From contig JADGJL010000123.1 in the NCBI GenBank assembly GCA_027600665.1, positions 1-39,420 on the forward strand: a stretch of DNA of 39,420 nucleotides, given 5' to 3'. The stretch's first letter is position 1, and every line of letters starts with the position of its first letter. Below, in pieces: positions 21,109 to 32,400 of this stretch. Source of the DNA: Irineochytrium annulatum. Its lineage: Eukaryota > Chytridiomycota > Chytridiomycetes > Chytridiales > Chytridiaceae. The notes under the pieces were generated by a model that searched no databases, was not told the origin of the DNA, and saw nothing but the letters and a program-made list of their open reading frames with translations. Position numbers and translations under genes: made by a program.

Positions 21109-23069
21109 CTACAGCCCTGTCATGTTCTTCATGACTTCCTTCCGAAGGGCGTTCTTGTACTCCGTGATGGTACCCTTCCATAGCGAAACCTCGCCCGCCT
21201 CGCAGATGTAGATTTGCTAAAAATTAAATTTAGAGAAAGGACAAACTCGCTTATACCAACCTCGGCGACCTGAGAGATAAGCCGGAAATCGTGCGACACG
21301 AGAACAACCCCTCCCTCGTACTCCCTAATTGCCTCCGCCAACGAGTCAATAGTTTCAATGTCAAGCGCGTTCGTAGGCTCGTCAAACAAGATAACGTTCG
21401 GCGAGCTGAGTGCAAGCTGACAGAAGACCACACGCGCACGTTGACCGTCCGACAGTTGCTCCATGGGGCAAAGCTGTGAATTGCCGGTGAGACCGAACTT
21501 GCCGATATTTTGCCGCCAGTGGGAGATATCTTGAGGCTCTTCCGGGAAGATCTTCCGAAGGTAGTCGATGGCCGAAAGAGTCAGGTCAAGTTGATCCGCC
21601 GAGTGTTGGGAGTAGTTCGCAAGCTTCAGGTGGGTGTGCCGAGCCACCACCCCCCGAGTCGCCGACAGGTTACCCAACATGAGCTTCAAAAGCGTAGACT
21701 TCCCCGCACCGTTTGGGCCAACGAGTGCGATTCGGGAGTCGGTATCCACGCCGAAGTTCAGCTTCTTGTAAATCGGATCTTTCTTCATGTCGCCGGAGTA
21801 TGCGAAGTCGACATCGGCGAACGACAAGACTGGCGGCGGTAATTTGCCAGCACATTTGAAATAAAATCGGAAGTCGCGTTTTCGTTCGACCGGCTCGATC
21901 AAACCCGCCTCCGTCATCTTATCCAAGATCTTCTGACGAGACTTCGCCTGCTTCACTAAGTTTGCGTATGTACCGCAGGACGCGATGAACTTCTTGATGT
22001 CCGCAATCTCGGCCTGCTGCTTCTCGTACGCCTTCTGCTGGTTCACGTCGAGCTCCGCCTTAGTCTTCACGTAGGTGTCGTAGTTTCCCGTGTAGTAAAG
22101 AAGCTGCTTCTTCGAATTAAACTCGAGGATGTTCGTGCACACAGTGTTGAGGAAGTCGGTCGAGTGGGAGATGCAGACCAGGATACGGTTGTAGGTCTTC
22201 AGGTACTCCTCCAACCATACACAGGCGCCAAGGTCGAGATGGTTTGTCGGCTGATCTAGGAGCAGGAGGGTCGGCTTTACGAAAAGAGCGCGGGCGAGGG
22301 CGACACGCATGCGCCAACCACCGGAGAGATCTTTTGTTTTGTACTGCATCCGCTCCGGGCTGAAGCCGAGACCGTGCAAAATCGACGCGGCACGGACTTC
22401 GAACGTGGCGGCATCAAGTGAGTCGATGCGCTCATAGATGTCGTCTAAAAGGGGTGATTCAGGGTCCTCAACCATAATCTCCTCCATCCGTGCTTCCAAG
22501 TTCTTAAATTGTGAGCGGGACGAACTTGTGGTTAACAAAACCAACCTTAAGCTCCAACTCGGCGTGCTCAATAACGGCCTTCAGAGCAGTCATCTCGGTC
22601 GGCGGGAACTCCTCGTTCAATAAGTAGATATCGATGTGGTCGGGAATGGGGATCTCGCGAGCAGCCAGCGACTTCAAAAATGTTGACTTTCCGCATCCGT
22701 TGGGGCCGATGAGACCGTATCTCCTCCCGAAGTTGAACTCGAGCGTGGTCTCGTTCAACAGTATTTGGGAGAAGTACATCAGCGAGTACTGCTCAACTTT
22801 AATCTGAGATGCATTCGTTAGCGTCCAAGGTTGAAGCGAAAGAAGCTCACATCGCGCGAATCCTTTTGCGAAGTCAAGACACCAGAGGCAGATCGGTTGG
22901 GATCGATCGCCATCTTGAGGAGCGAGTCCGCCACAGACTCGACGCCAACCTTGGCCTCGCCATCAGGCGTAGCCGTTCCGCCCTTCTTGCCACTGGGCTT
23001 CTTGTCCTTCTTCTCCTTCTTCTCCCTCGGCTCCTTCTTCTCCTTCTTTTCTCTGGGCGGCGGCGGCAT
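21109..23069 (-). CDS. ARB1: ARB1, ABCF-family ribosome-biogenesis ATPase
   Basis: Twin-NBD soluble ABC ATPase (ABCF2/Arb1) acting in 40S and 60S biogenesis. Exons 23069-22851, 22803-22546, 22502-21261, 21216-21109 give 608 residues, the family's usual size. The N-terminus has a Lys/Glu-rich charged tail, then a conserved block with [16 protein letters not shown] spacing. NBD1: Walker [13 protein letters not shown], signature [15 protein letters not shown], Walker [13 protein letters not shown], switch ISHS. NBD2: Walker [15 protein letters not shown], signature [11 protein letters not shown], Walker [13 protein letters not shown], switch VSHDFRLI. The linker has the ABCF pattern [20 protein letters not shown]. 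The NBD1 catalytic Glu is Gln here (about residue 243, codon CAG at 22253-22251); in NBD2 the His of TNHLD is Ala. The C-terminus [20 protein letters not shown] completes the family pattern, confirming the last intron (21260-21217). It converges on XMAP215. Confidence 0.95.
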
Positions 23070-23367
23070 GGGTCAAAAAAGGACGATGAAGATGGAGGTG
23101 AATGAGGATGATCGTAGTCTCAAAGTTGAAAGTGTGAAGAAAAAGGAATGAGCGGGGTTGTCAAAACCGTGAAGCCATCTCTTTCTTTTTGCCGATCCTA
23201 CTTTGGTCGCAATAATGCAGCCATCATTACTGATGGCTAAAGGCTTAGCTGATAGCTGAAGCTCGCTAGCGATTTATAGTAGCTTGCCAAAAAGCTGGAT
23301 ATATTGGTGACAACAAAGAGATAAACGACCATTCTAACTCATAACCATTGGCTTATTGACGCAGCCG
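23070..23367. promoter_or_regulatory. ARB1 upstream region with a perfect 8-bp hairpin
   Basis: 298 bp between the ARB1 start and the stop of the next minus-strand gene; it must hold that gene's 3' end and the ARB1 promoter. It contains a perfect stem-loop at 23219-23238 (AGCCATCA, loop TTAC, TGATGGCT) and several AGCT tetranucleotides at 23250-23295. No protein-coding signal is seen. Confidence 0.45.
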
Positions 23368-24330
23368 CTAGCTATGCCGTAAGCTAGCTATCCGCTCTCC
23401 AACATTCTTACGCAACGCTGGACTAATGCGACTATCCGGCGTTAGATACCCCTCGAAAAATCTTCCGAGAATATGTCAGTAAAAGTGAGAAATGTTAATG
23501 AAACACCTTTCCGCCAACCATTGTGACTGGACCGTGGCCAGTTCTCGGCCCTCGAACTCGACGCGTAGACTCCCGTTATTTTTCTTAGTGAAGTAAAAGC
23601 GACAGCCGCGCTCAACGGGACCAGCAATGAAATTCGACGCGAGCTCTCCGATTGCAGCCTCAATGTCGGCTCGCTTTTCGGCAATCGCAGGGTCTGTATT
23701 CGCATCTTGATTCAGGCTAGCTGTAATAAAATTCATAAGAAAGATAATTGAACAGAAGTGTAGCTTGCCAGTTAAGAAACGGACGAAGCCCTGCCGGAGA
23801 TGCGTTCCCGTGGTATTTCTCACTGGCTCGTCCTTCTTAGTTTCCACGACTAAAGGGTGTCATACCTCGAGCACGAGCGTCAGCTCTGTCCCCGGCTTCC
23901 GGCACAAGTCCACCGCAAACGACCTGTCCTTCAACCATGCTGACGGCGAGAACGACCGCCATTTGTTTCCGCTCTTAATCCCCGCTAACGCGCCATTATC
24001 GCCATAAATTCCAATCACATAAACATTGAAGCGAAGGGGCGTGACTTGGCGAACTCCCAAGCCCAGAAGACTAAACTCGTGCGGGACGCTCGGGCCACGC
24101 GACTTATTGGGGTAGAAGAGGGTGATCCGGTTCGGTAACTCGACACCGGTGCCGCTGGGGTCTTTCGATAGCGAGGGATCGACAACAGGCGGGGCAGCTG
24201 TTGCCTTTTCCGCATGGAGCTTGGACTCAAAGCCACAAAGAAGCAGAGCACCGGCCGTCAGCACGGAAGCCGTCGCGGTCGGGGTCATTAGCAACGGACG
24301 CGTCGTCCAACGCAGAGCGTGGCCGAACAT
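23368..24330 (-). CDS. Mitochondrial chalcone-isomerase-like protein (AIM18/AIM46 family)
   Basis: Non-catalytic chalcone-isomerase-fold protein of the fungal mitochondrial AIM18/AIM46 (Fmp22/Fmp34) type. Exons 24330-23866, 23835-23769, 23720-23507, 23461-23368 give about 279 residues. The N-terminus (MFGHALRWTTRPLLMTPTAT) is a basic presequence followed by a hydrophobic helix (ASVLTAGALLLCGF), consistent with inner-membrane anchoring. The CHI fold shows LLGLGVRQVTPLRFNVYVIG and IYGDNGALAG, then the hallmark PVRNTTGTHLRQGFVRFL (family PxRNTxxxHLRDGFxR) and a C-terminal AERFFEGYLTPDSRISPALR. Intron 1 is only 30 nt, and intron 2 (23768-23721) uses a GC donor; retaining it would add 16 in-frame residues. 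The last intron (23506-23462) is required to reach the conserved FFxxYL motif. Molecular function is unknown for the family. Confidence 0.85.
23721..23768 (-). other. Probable GC-AG intron in the CHI-like gene
   Basis: Minus-strand donor CTG|GCAAGC, T-rich body and acceptor TTACAG; 48 nt, in frame. Splicing joins RQGFVRFLT to ASLNQDANTD. Because the length is a multiple of three with no stop, the unspliced form would also be translatable, so this call is less certain than the XMAP215 one. Confidence 0.6.
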
Positions 24331-24692
24331 TGGTGAGTTGCCTGGTGTTCAACTTGAAATGCGCTTGCCGTTCAATGAGCTGCTGGGCTGATTGCACCCT
24401 CATCATGCGTGGTCTCCTTCAACAAACAAGCACATGTCTGATCCACAGCTGATTAAACCGCGCAAGTGACGGAATGAACTATTATTTCGAGCACCCCTAG
24501 AGGGTGTACTATGTACCGTGCATGGCCATGACCAAAAGGCACCTCAGTCCTCCTACTCGACCCCCGCATTTCTCATTTTCTGTAACGTGCGCTGACCCGC
24601 CCAAAGCATGTAAGTGGCCGTTCACGTCTGACGCAAAGATGGGCCCGCTAAGCAATGACGGCGGCATAACGACGCGGTCACCACTGTGAGGG
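24331..24692. promoter_or_regulatory. SQT1/AAMP 3' flank and CHI-like gene promoter
   Basis: 362 bp between two tandem minus-strand genes. A minus-strand open frame runs through the AAMP end in another frame but has no family support. No clear poly(A) or TATA signal; otherwise nothing distinctive. Confidence 0.35.
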
Positions 24693-26132
24693 TTAACCAG
24701 AACGAGTGTCGTATACGAGACACGTGCCGTCTTCGGATGCGCTAAGGTGGGTGTCTGTGGACAGCGCCATATCCAGGATTTCGTTGTTATGCCCACGGAG
24801 GGTTCGTGCGCACCGCTGTGACCTTATATCCCAAATACGGATCGTTCCGTCGGCCGAGCTGCTGGATAGTAAGTGCCAGTCGTGGCTCCACTTCAGCTTA
24901 GTGATCGCTTCCTGAGGTATAGTCAGTGTATACGTCAGTTTGTGATCATATACCTGGTGTCTAAACATCTCACGGGGTTGCATTGCGTTCGCATCCCATA
25001 ACGCGATCGTCCCGCTAAGCGACCCAACCGCCGCCAGTGATCTGCGTATAATTGATGAAAAGATGAAAAGGGTATCGCTCTTACTGAGTTGAAAATGCGA
25101 CGCTCTCCACGGATTGCCCACTGTCGGGTAGAATGCCGACTATCTATGCACGCTGTCACCCGCTGCTCCACAGTAGGCTTTAACAAACCTTTCCGGTCGC
25201 CGCGGTAACAATTCGAGAAGTTCCGTCTAATGCACCAGATATGACGATCTGGGAATCCTTATGCATGTCTATGCACGTGATGCCCGCGTTATGAAAGCGA
25301 CTGTCCTGCGAGGTCAAGCGGTGTTTCACCTCGGCCGTCTTCGGATCCCATATGACGAAGGTGCCGTCGTCTCCCCCCGAAATCACCGCCCTCCCTACCT
25401 GGCGTTATCTCAACATCACAAGGTGAACGAACCATCTGGGGAGAACAACCCGCAAGAGACACTTCCTGAGTGCCCAGAGAACACATTTAGGCATCTTCCA
25501 GATGGCACCTGCCACATCCATATCGTCCCATCTGCCGACCCGCACAACAAAACATGGCCCCTGGGGTGCCAATGCAGCCACTAGATCGTTGTTACATTGC
25601 ATAAAAACAGAACGCAACTCACGACGACTTCAGATGGGCCTTCCAGCGTGATCTCTAACGCCAGTGTAGTGCAGTTCGCCACATTTACAACACCGTCCAT
25701 TCCACCACATGCCGCATAGAGTCCGTCATTGCTAAACGCCACCGCGACAACCGAGTCGGTGTGGTCTTCTCATCCTTCAGTATCGTGAACACGATACATG
25801 CGCTAGTACCTGGGAACTTATATCGGACGTCTCCAGAGTCACAATCCCAGATGACGGCCTTGTGATCGCCGCCTCCCGATATTGCCAAGGATTTTGTCGG
25901 GTGAGCCGATATACAGAAGACGGGCTCTAAAAATAATAAAATGAATTAAAAAAAAAAAAAAAAGGACGAAGAAGAAAATAAAATAGAAGTTTCATCAACG
26001 GTCCCGTTACAATCAAGGTCCGAATGCATGAGCACCTGCGTGTTCGAAGAAGCCTTGGAACGCCGAGCTGTAGCCGATGCCGACCATAAGGTCGTCCCCC
26101 TCCACATCCATCCCCGTCTCCTCGGCTTCCAT
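24693..26132 (-). CDS. SQT1: SQT1/AAMP WD-repeat protein, uL16 chaperone family
   Basis: WD40 propeller of the Sqt1 (yeast)/AAMP (animal) family; Sqt1 is the dedicated chaperone of ribosomal protein uL16 (Rpl10). Exons 26132-26036, 25926-25810, 25765-25623, 25580-25433, 25394-25189, 25143-25085, 25041-24954, 24911-24693 give 358 residues, shorter than the ~430 of known members because the acidic N-terminus is brief. Repeats in order: PVFCISAHPTKSLAISGGGD; KAVIWDCDSGDVRYKFPDH; WLHWHPRGHVLLCGSADGTI; RAVISGGDDGTFVIWDPKT; ISGALDGTSRIVTAATGK; VESVAFSTQSLAAVGSLSGT; EAITKLKWSHDWHLLSSSSA; RGHNNEILDMALSTD. The AAMP-specific ATTGK...VG...SVES spacing supports orthology. The first intron is long (109 nt) with a T16 tract (A16 on the plus strand, 25948-25963). 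The gene is divergent from the transporter, 109 bp between starts. Confidence 0.9.
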
Positions 26133-26241
26133 ATCGTTTACAAATTGTGTCACAGAGACTTCAAGCCTCGACAGTTTGGAGAGTGAAGACAAGACTTTCA
26201 GCCTGGTGGGTGAGCAGTTCATCCAGCCAATTGCAGCAAAT
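26133..26241. promoter_or_regulatory. 109-bp bidirectional promoter region, SQT1/AAMP and transporter
   Basis: Both strands are open through this stretch, but splice signals and family patterns put the starts at 26132 (-) and 26242 (+), leaving 109 bp for both promoters. No core element is recognisable. Confidence 0.4.
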
Positions 26242-29200
26242 ATGTCTCCGATGCGAGGGGGCACGCTGAAGAGGGTGAGGAGGGCTGCTGGCGTAACGAG
26301 GTGGACTGATGCGGTCTCCAGCTCACGGCGACTAAGACTGTGTCCTTCTTTGGAGGAGTCTGCCTTCTCATCAACTCCATGACTGTGAGTGGTGCCATTA
26401 CCTTCCAATCTAATTCTCTTAGGGGGCGCCTATACCCTTCACTCCTCAAATCTTTTCAACCCTGGGATGGGTCGTTCCTACCATACTCTTCCTGCTCTTC
26501 GCCGTCATCTCCGCCTTTGCGGTCCTCTTCATCATCGAGGCGATGCAGGCCATACCCGGGAATCGACACTTTCAGGGGACAGTCGAATTTTCAACCTTGA
26601 TCAACTTCTACTTCGGACCGTGGCAGCACATTGTCGGACAGTTGTTTTTGTATGCAGCGATTCAGAGTCAGTGCATCCAGAACATGGTTGTCTCCTCGCA
26701 GGTACTATTCTATTCTACTCGCGTGGTCTAACGGGCCTCGAAGACTCTCGACAACTTGGTAATAGCCATTTTCCATAAGACTTGCGGTTTGGCATGGCCG
26801 GGTGGTGGCTCTACGTTCAAATGGGTTTGCGTGAATGCTACTTCGGCTGCGTCTGGATCCCCCTTTGTTCAAGCGGACGATACTGCGATAGCTATGGTCT
26901 TTACAGTCGGATTACTGATTGTGGCTGCCCTCTGCGTTCCGCTGGCTATGTTGAATTTAGACGACAACATCCAGTTGCAAGTTGGAGCTTTCATGTTGAC
27001 CATCGTTATCCTCAGCCAATGGGTGCTGTCGTCCTGTCTCAGCGGACTCCATTTAGATCGTGTCCCAACCGCAGCTCTCCGGTCCGGCTGGCAAAACCAG
27101 GTCGGGACCATTATGCAGAACATGGCATGCACCACATTTGTGCCGTCGTGGATCAACTTGAAGGTACGAGTAGCTTCAATCCTTTTTGGCTTGGAGACGG
27201 CTAACTTTCGTTTATAGAAAAAGAACGTCAACGCACAGGCCACTGTTTGGACAGCTATGGCAATCGCCGTATTTGGCTACATTGTTGTCGGTGTGTTCCC
27301 CGCTCTGGCCTTCGACGCAACGGGAGAAAGCATTTTGCCTGCGCTATCACACTTTGGGGTCCCACACAGCCTTACGGTAGCTACCTGCTACGCGTTTGCG
27401 ATCGTGATGCTGTTACCATCTATCCCTGTTTCTTGCATCGTTGCCGAGAACAATTTGACCCAAAATCGGGTTGTCAGTAAGCCTGTGGCCGTCTTGCTTT
27501 GCTATGTGCTCCCGTGGTTTATTGCCATCCCCCTGCAGACGGGGAACGCGCTAGTGCGATTCTTGTCGTGGACGGGATTGCTGTTCGTGTCGACGGCGAA
27601 CTTCGTTATCCCTTTTTTCATTTATTTGCAATGCTTGAAGTTCCGGCGCATTTATAATGAGAGCCGAGGTAACCCTTATCGTGTTGTTGTATGCTGTATG
27701 CTAATCCGTCAATAGTTCTTTCAGACAAACAAAAGGAATTGCTAAAGAGCATTCACGTTGCGTCATCAACTATAGCGAATTTCATTGATGGCAAGGGCGG
27801 CAAAAAGAAGAACCTCAAGGCGGGATTGCGGAGAACTACAACGAGATGGGGAATGCAAGGAGACGGGAACCTGCATCGATCACTTCGTCGCCCGACGTTC
27901 CGCGGGTTTTCCATTACCAGCGGTGCCGAGGGCAAAGATGGTGACAAAGTTAACCGGAACGATTCGTCTTCGTCAAAGTCCCGTGCTCCGGCTGCTCAGA
28001 GTGATTGGAACGGCAGCCTCCCGCGTAATTCTGAGTACACGATTGCTGAGAACGATCCGGAGGTTCAAGAGCCGACAAGAACAGAGGACGCCGTTGGCGC
28101 ACGGCAGCACCTTGATATTGAGGGCGTAGCGGCAGCTGGTGATGTTGATTCTATCGGAAGCAAAAGGAATTCGTCACGGGGTCAAGTTCGTTTCGATGCA
28201 GAAGAAACGGCGGACGCGGAGGAGAGTTCGCAAACGGTGCCGCCTTCAGACGTCGATGAATTTTGGATCAATGAAGCGGTTCCAGATCCAGATGCAGAGG
28301 ACGATTCTGATGTGGAGCGGTCGAAGCTTGGGGTCAACTTGAATATGTTTAGGAAAATTACAATGCGGCGCGGAAGTCGATTTACGGGCTCGGTTATAAG
28401 TACGGGAGCAACGGGATCTATATCGAGGCCGACGTCACCAATTGCATCAACGTCCCGACCTCTATCGCCTCTAAAGGAGAACCGGACTTCTGATACTTCC
28501 TTCCTGGCATCTCTTCGGCAGAAGCCGTCTACATCGACGATCGACGTCGAACCTGGGCAAGATCCCGACGCAATTGCGCTCCAGGAGGTCGATCTTAGAG
28601 CGGGGGCGAGGTCCCTTCCGTCGTCGATTCCGCGATCGCTTCCTTCGTCGATACGGACCAGCGAAATACAAGCTTTCGCAGGAGATAGCGACGTTCTGGC
28701 CTCTGTACCGTCTCCACCTTTAACCTTGCCACGGAGCAACTCGACGGACAAGCTCCTCAAACCCGTTACAAACATAAGTGCGTCGCAGTCTGAGGGGGGT
28801 AGCGTTGAGGACGGCGGGACTCAGCAGCGCAAACTCAGCGGATTTATGATGACGGTAAAGAGAGGATCGTCGCCGTCCCGCATTATTCGGGGTGACGACG
28901 AAGGCGATGGAGAGCTAAAGCGCAAGACCACGCTGCCAACGCATCCCGACTTTGTTGCGCCGGCGTTCCGGTCGGTACCGAAGTGGCTAAAGATGCGAGG
29001 TTGGGTCCTGGCGACAACCCTGGGGGTCATTACGCTGCTACTCAGCGCCATCAACATCGCGGTAAACTGCATTTCGCAATCAAGTTGGGATCAATGGCTG
29101 GGAACAAACGTGCCGAATCCTGCAAATGCCACCATCACGATGACAAACATACCACCACCGTTGCCAACTTCTCAAGCGCGGATGGCTCATATAGGGGAAA

Positions 29201-29244
29201 ACAGGGGCTTTGTTAACCTCAACGGCTTTTATCACCCGCATTGA
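26242..29244 (+). CDS. Amino-acid transporter (AAAP family) with long C-terminal extension
   Basis: Proton-coupled amino-acid transporter of the amino acid/auxin permease superfamily. Exons 26242-26274, 26322-26384, 26423-26701, 26744-27163, 27218-27668, 27716-29244 give 924 residues. TM1 begins at once (FFGGVCLLINSMTGAPIPF) followed by TM2 (GWVVPTILFLLFAVISAFAV); family motifs IEAMQAIPGNRHFQGTVEF and QTLDNLVIAIFHKTCGL are clear, and about 11 hydrophobic helices end near residue 440. The next ~400 residues are hydrophilic, Ser/Asp/Arg-rich and disordered. An isolated extra helix (GWVLATTLGVITLLLSAINI, about residues 844-869) lies near the end with a ~55-residue tail containing two possible N-glycosylation sites. 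This is roughly twice the size of typical members. The tiny first exon was placed by phase and splice signals. Vacuolar or plasma membrane location and substrate are unknown. Confidence 0.82.
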
Positions 29245-29278
29245 AATCATAGCATCCTTTCTTTTAATTCCTCTTTCC

Positions 29279-29284
29279 AATAAA
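29279..29284 (+). terminator. Poly(A) signal AATAAA of the transporter gene
   Basis: AATAAA 35 nt after the transporter stop, and 170 nt before the UBR1 start, separating the tandem genes' transcripts. Confidence 0.6.
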
Positions 29285-29450
29285 ATGCTGATAAAGTTAA
29301 ACGGTTTGTCCAAGAAAGAAATTTCTAAGGGTGGCTTGATTTTGTTTTGGATTTTAGATAGAAAGAATGTGAGAGGGCTTGTTTAAATGATCACGGAGAG
29401 AGAGGCTACTTCAAGCCACCCCTGTACTGTTACGCCTGCATTGAGCAGCC
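29285..29450 (+). promoter_or_regulatory. UBR1 promoter region
   Basis: About 165 bp between the transporter poly(A) signal and the UBR1 ATG must carry the UBR1 promoter and leader. It is AT-rich near 29300-29390; no TATA box is evident. Confidence 0.4.
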
Positions 29451-32400
29451 ATGCAGGTGATCGATGGTCCATATCTCGACCTGGAGCTCTATCGGTTCCT
29501 TCATTTCTATGGCTCCCGGCCGTCCGTCGACGGTGGATTAGCGGATATGCCAACGGAAGAAGCCATTCACTCTCTGCTGGCGCGACTGGATGCAAAGCTG
29601 ACGGAGAAGGCGGAAGCGGATGGCTATGGGAGCCCCTTCGCTCACTGTGACAGCGACCGCGAATTCGGTGGGAATGGAACTGAAGAACTGGAGGAGTACC
29701 AGGAGTCGCACCGCGGAAGGGCGTGTGGACATGTTTTTGAGCAGGGGGAAGGCGTGTACCATTGCAAGTATGGCTGCATGCATCTGATAACGCCTCTGAC
29801 CGTCCTAGAACTTGTGCGCTAGATCCTACATGCGTCTTTTGCTACAAGTGCTTCCGTGGGTCGACGCACGAGGGCCATGAGACGACATTTAGCATCTCCA
29901 GCGGCAACGGAGGATGCTGTGATTGTGGCGACGCTGAGGCGTGGAGAATACAGCCCGATTGCAAATATCACTCTACAGACAATCGCGGCGACGCCATGAT
30001 TGAGACTCGCTCAATAAATGACGTTTGTGAGCCTATTCCGAAGGTAATATATTAGGGTTTGCGACTACCGTATCGTGAAACTTCGTTAGGCACTTGCCGC
30101 ATCAATACGGATGACGGTTGCTACCGTATTGGACTTCATTGTTGATTGCCTTGGAGCATCGCCTGCCGACTGCGTGCTTAAATCTCTTGAAGCCGTCCGC
30201 ATGTCAAATCCTCCGGACCTCGTTCCAAAGCCCGAAGGGTTCAATGATGAAGTAGTTGCCGGCGATAGATACGCATGCATTCTGTGGAATGACGAATCGC
30301 ATTCGTTTCTGGACGTGATAAACGTTGTCATGACCGCGACGAATTGCTCTAGTTCGGCCGCGGAGACCGTCGCAACAAACGTCGACGCCAAGGTGCTTTT
30401 CGGCCACCGCCCCTTTGTCACCACTCACACCCTCCTAAATAGGGACGAGATGTGGTTTCAATCTCGTCGTCGATATCGCGGCTGTTTGCGACCGCACGAG
30501 AAATTAACAGAATTGACTTGGCCGTTTCGGTACATGACTTTTAGGGGCCACAATTTTAACACTAGATTAGATCCGACGAACAAGTGACTTTTATCGGGAG
30601 TTTGTAGCCGGTGAATTGATTTTTTGGCTTAAGGGCCTGTTGAAGCGGCTCGTGGGAGAGCGAATAGTGCATGGCAAAAGATACGAGTCATTGCTCGCGT
30701 TTCATCGACGAGTTGTGTGCGAAGAGTTGACGGGCCCGCGGCGGGAAATACGCAAAGCTTTAAGCGGGCAGTCATATGATGCTCCTGCGTTTAGCGAAGT
30801 TTCAAAACGCCATATGAACCGGCTCGATTGGTTAATTGGTTTTGATGGGAAGCTGTGGAAGAAACTACGACTAGGACTCCGAGAGTTCTACATTAGCACC
30901 CTGGTGGTAGGTGGCGATGAGTCGAGGAAGCAGTTTGGTAAGGTTACTTTTGTCGCTTGTAATGTTCTTATTAGTAACCTTAGCCTTGACCTTCGCTCGA
31001 AATTATCTCCAAATATGCAATGCCTTCCTGGTAACGGATCGAGAAAAGGAGCGGTCCATTATCTCCACTTCGGTTCAACTTTTCACCGTTCCCACCATCG
31101 CGGCCTATATCGCCTCAAAGACTCGTCAAATTGAAAATATGTTTTCCATCATGAAAGGCCTTTTGTTTTGTGACGCCTTCCCGAAAATCTGTTCTCTGGA
31201 TAATTTTTATGGGAACTACAAGTGTGCGATGCTAGTCAATCACCCCCATTATCCTAAGTTGACTTGTGAGAATCGTCGAATTTTTGATTCCGGCTACTTT
31301 CATATTTTTACGGATATGCAATATCTTCTTGCAACGCCTTACGTTATATCGGGTTTATTGCGCGAAGGTGATCTGCGAGGGTTCTCTGCGTTTTTGGATG
31401 TGTGTTGCTTGTTACAGGGGATGAATTCGCAGCTGCGGGAGACTCATAATCATATCGCATATGAAACGAAAGGTTGGGTCAATAGCTTTAGGCTATCCAG
31501 CAGAATTGGCGGCTTGATAGAGTACTTTACGGATGCGTTCGCGCCGACTACTATTGAACGAGCGGACCGAGACTTCGATGCGTTGAAACGGGCCGTTCAA
31601 CTGGTTGTGAAAAAACTAGATACATGGTGTGCCTTTGAGCAATCGGACGAGATGCGCTCACTGGGGGCTTCAATTGAGAAGGCCAAGGAGGCCGCAAGAA
31701 GAACAAACCGCTTAGTTACGGCCACGGAGCTCCCCTACGATGGGTTCATACCTTCTGAATACGTACCAAAGCATAGGTACCTCATCATGGAGTTTGATGG
31801 ATATTCGAGGAAAGTATCTATGCATTACCCACTTCATTGGATGCTGTCTTCCCTTTTGTCACTCGTTCCTCACTACTTGGCCCATGTAAGCGCGAAGGGA
31901 AGTCCAGCAAATGTCGAGCCTTTGTTCGCTTTCGAAGGGTGCCAGCCGGGGGACGAAGATATAAATGACGTTGGCGACGCATCCGAAGATGAGACGGCCC
32001 CAAATATTCCCGAGCCTGCTGCTTCCGCCGCTACATTTAAACTACCTGCACCGGCCGAGGCAGGCGAGAATTATACCAGCTTAGCGCGAGAAGACAGGAT
32101 ATCGCGACTGATGGACTATCCTCTCCGGCTAGAAATTTTCCTATGGCAAATTCATGCTAATTTATGGGTTCGGAATGGGCACGCAATGCGGGATCAGTAT
32201 CATAATTATAAAAATCTGAGCCTTCGCGACGTGTATGATCACAATCTATTCATGCTGCAGGCTGGGTGCCACATGATGGGGCCCGACCGATTCCTTACGA
32301 CTGCTCTTGGGCAGTCGAGGCTTACGCCGTGGTTTGAAGGACACGTTGACGACGAATCTTACGCCGCCATGAAAATTGAGAGGGCTTCGCTCGCGGTTCT

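Noticed and set aside
24509..24796. Minus-strand open frame overlapping the SQT1/AAMP 3' end
   Set aside because: It is in a different frame from the conserved WD repeat and shows no family pattern; treated as a shadow.
25948..25963. A16 run, possible retroposed poly(A) tail
   Set aside because: On the gene strand it is the T-rich tract just upstream of the first SQT1/AAMP acceptor; no retrocopy or target duplication is present.
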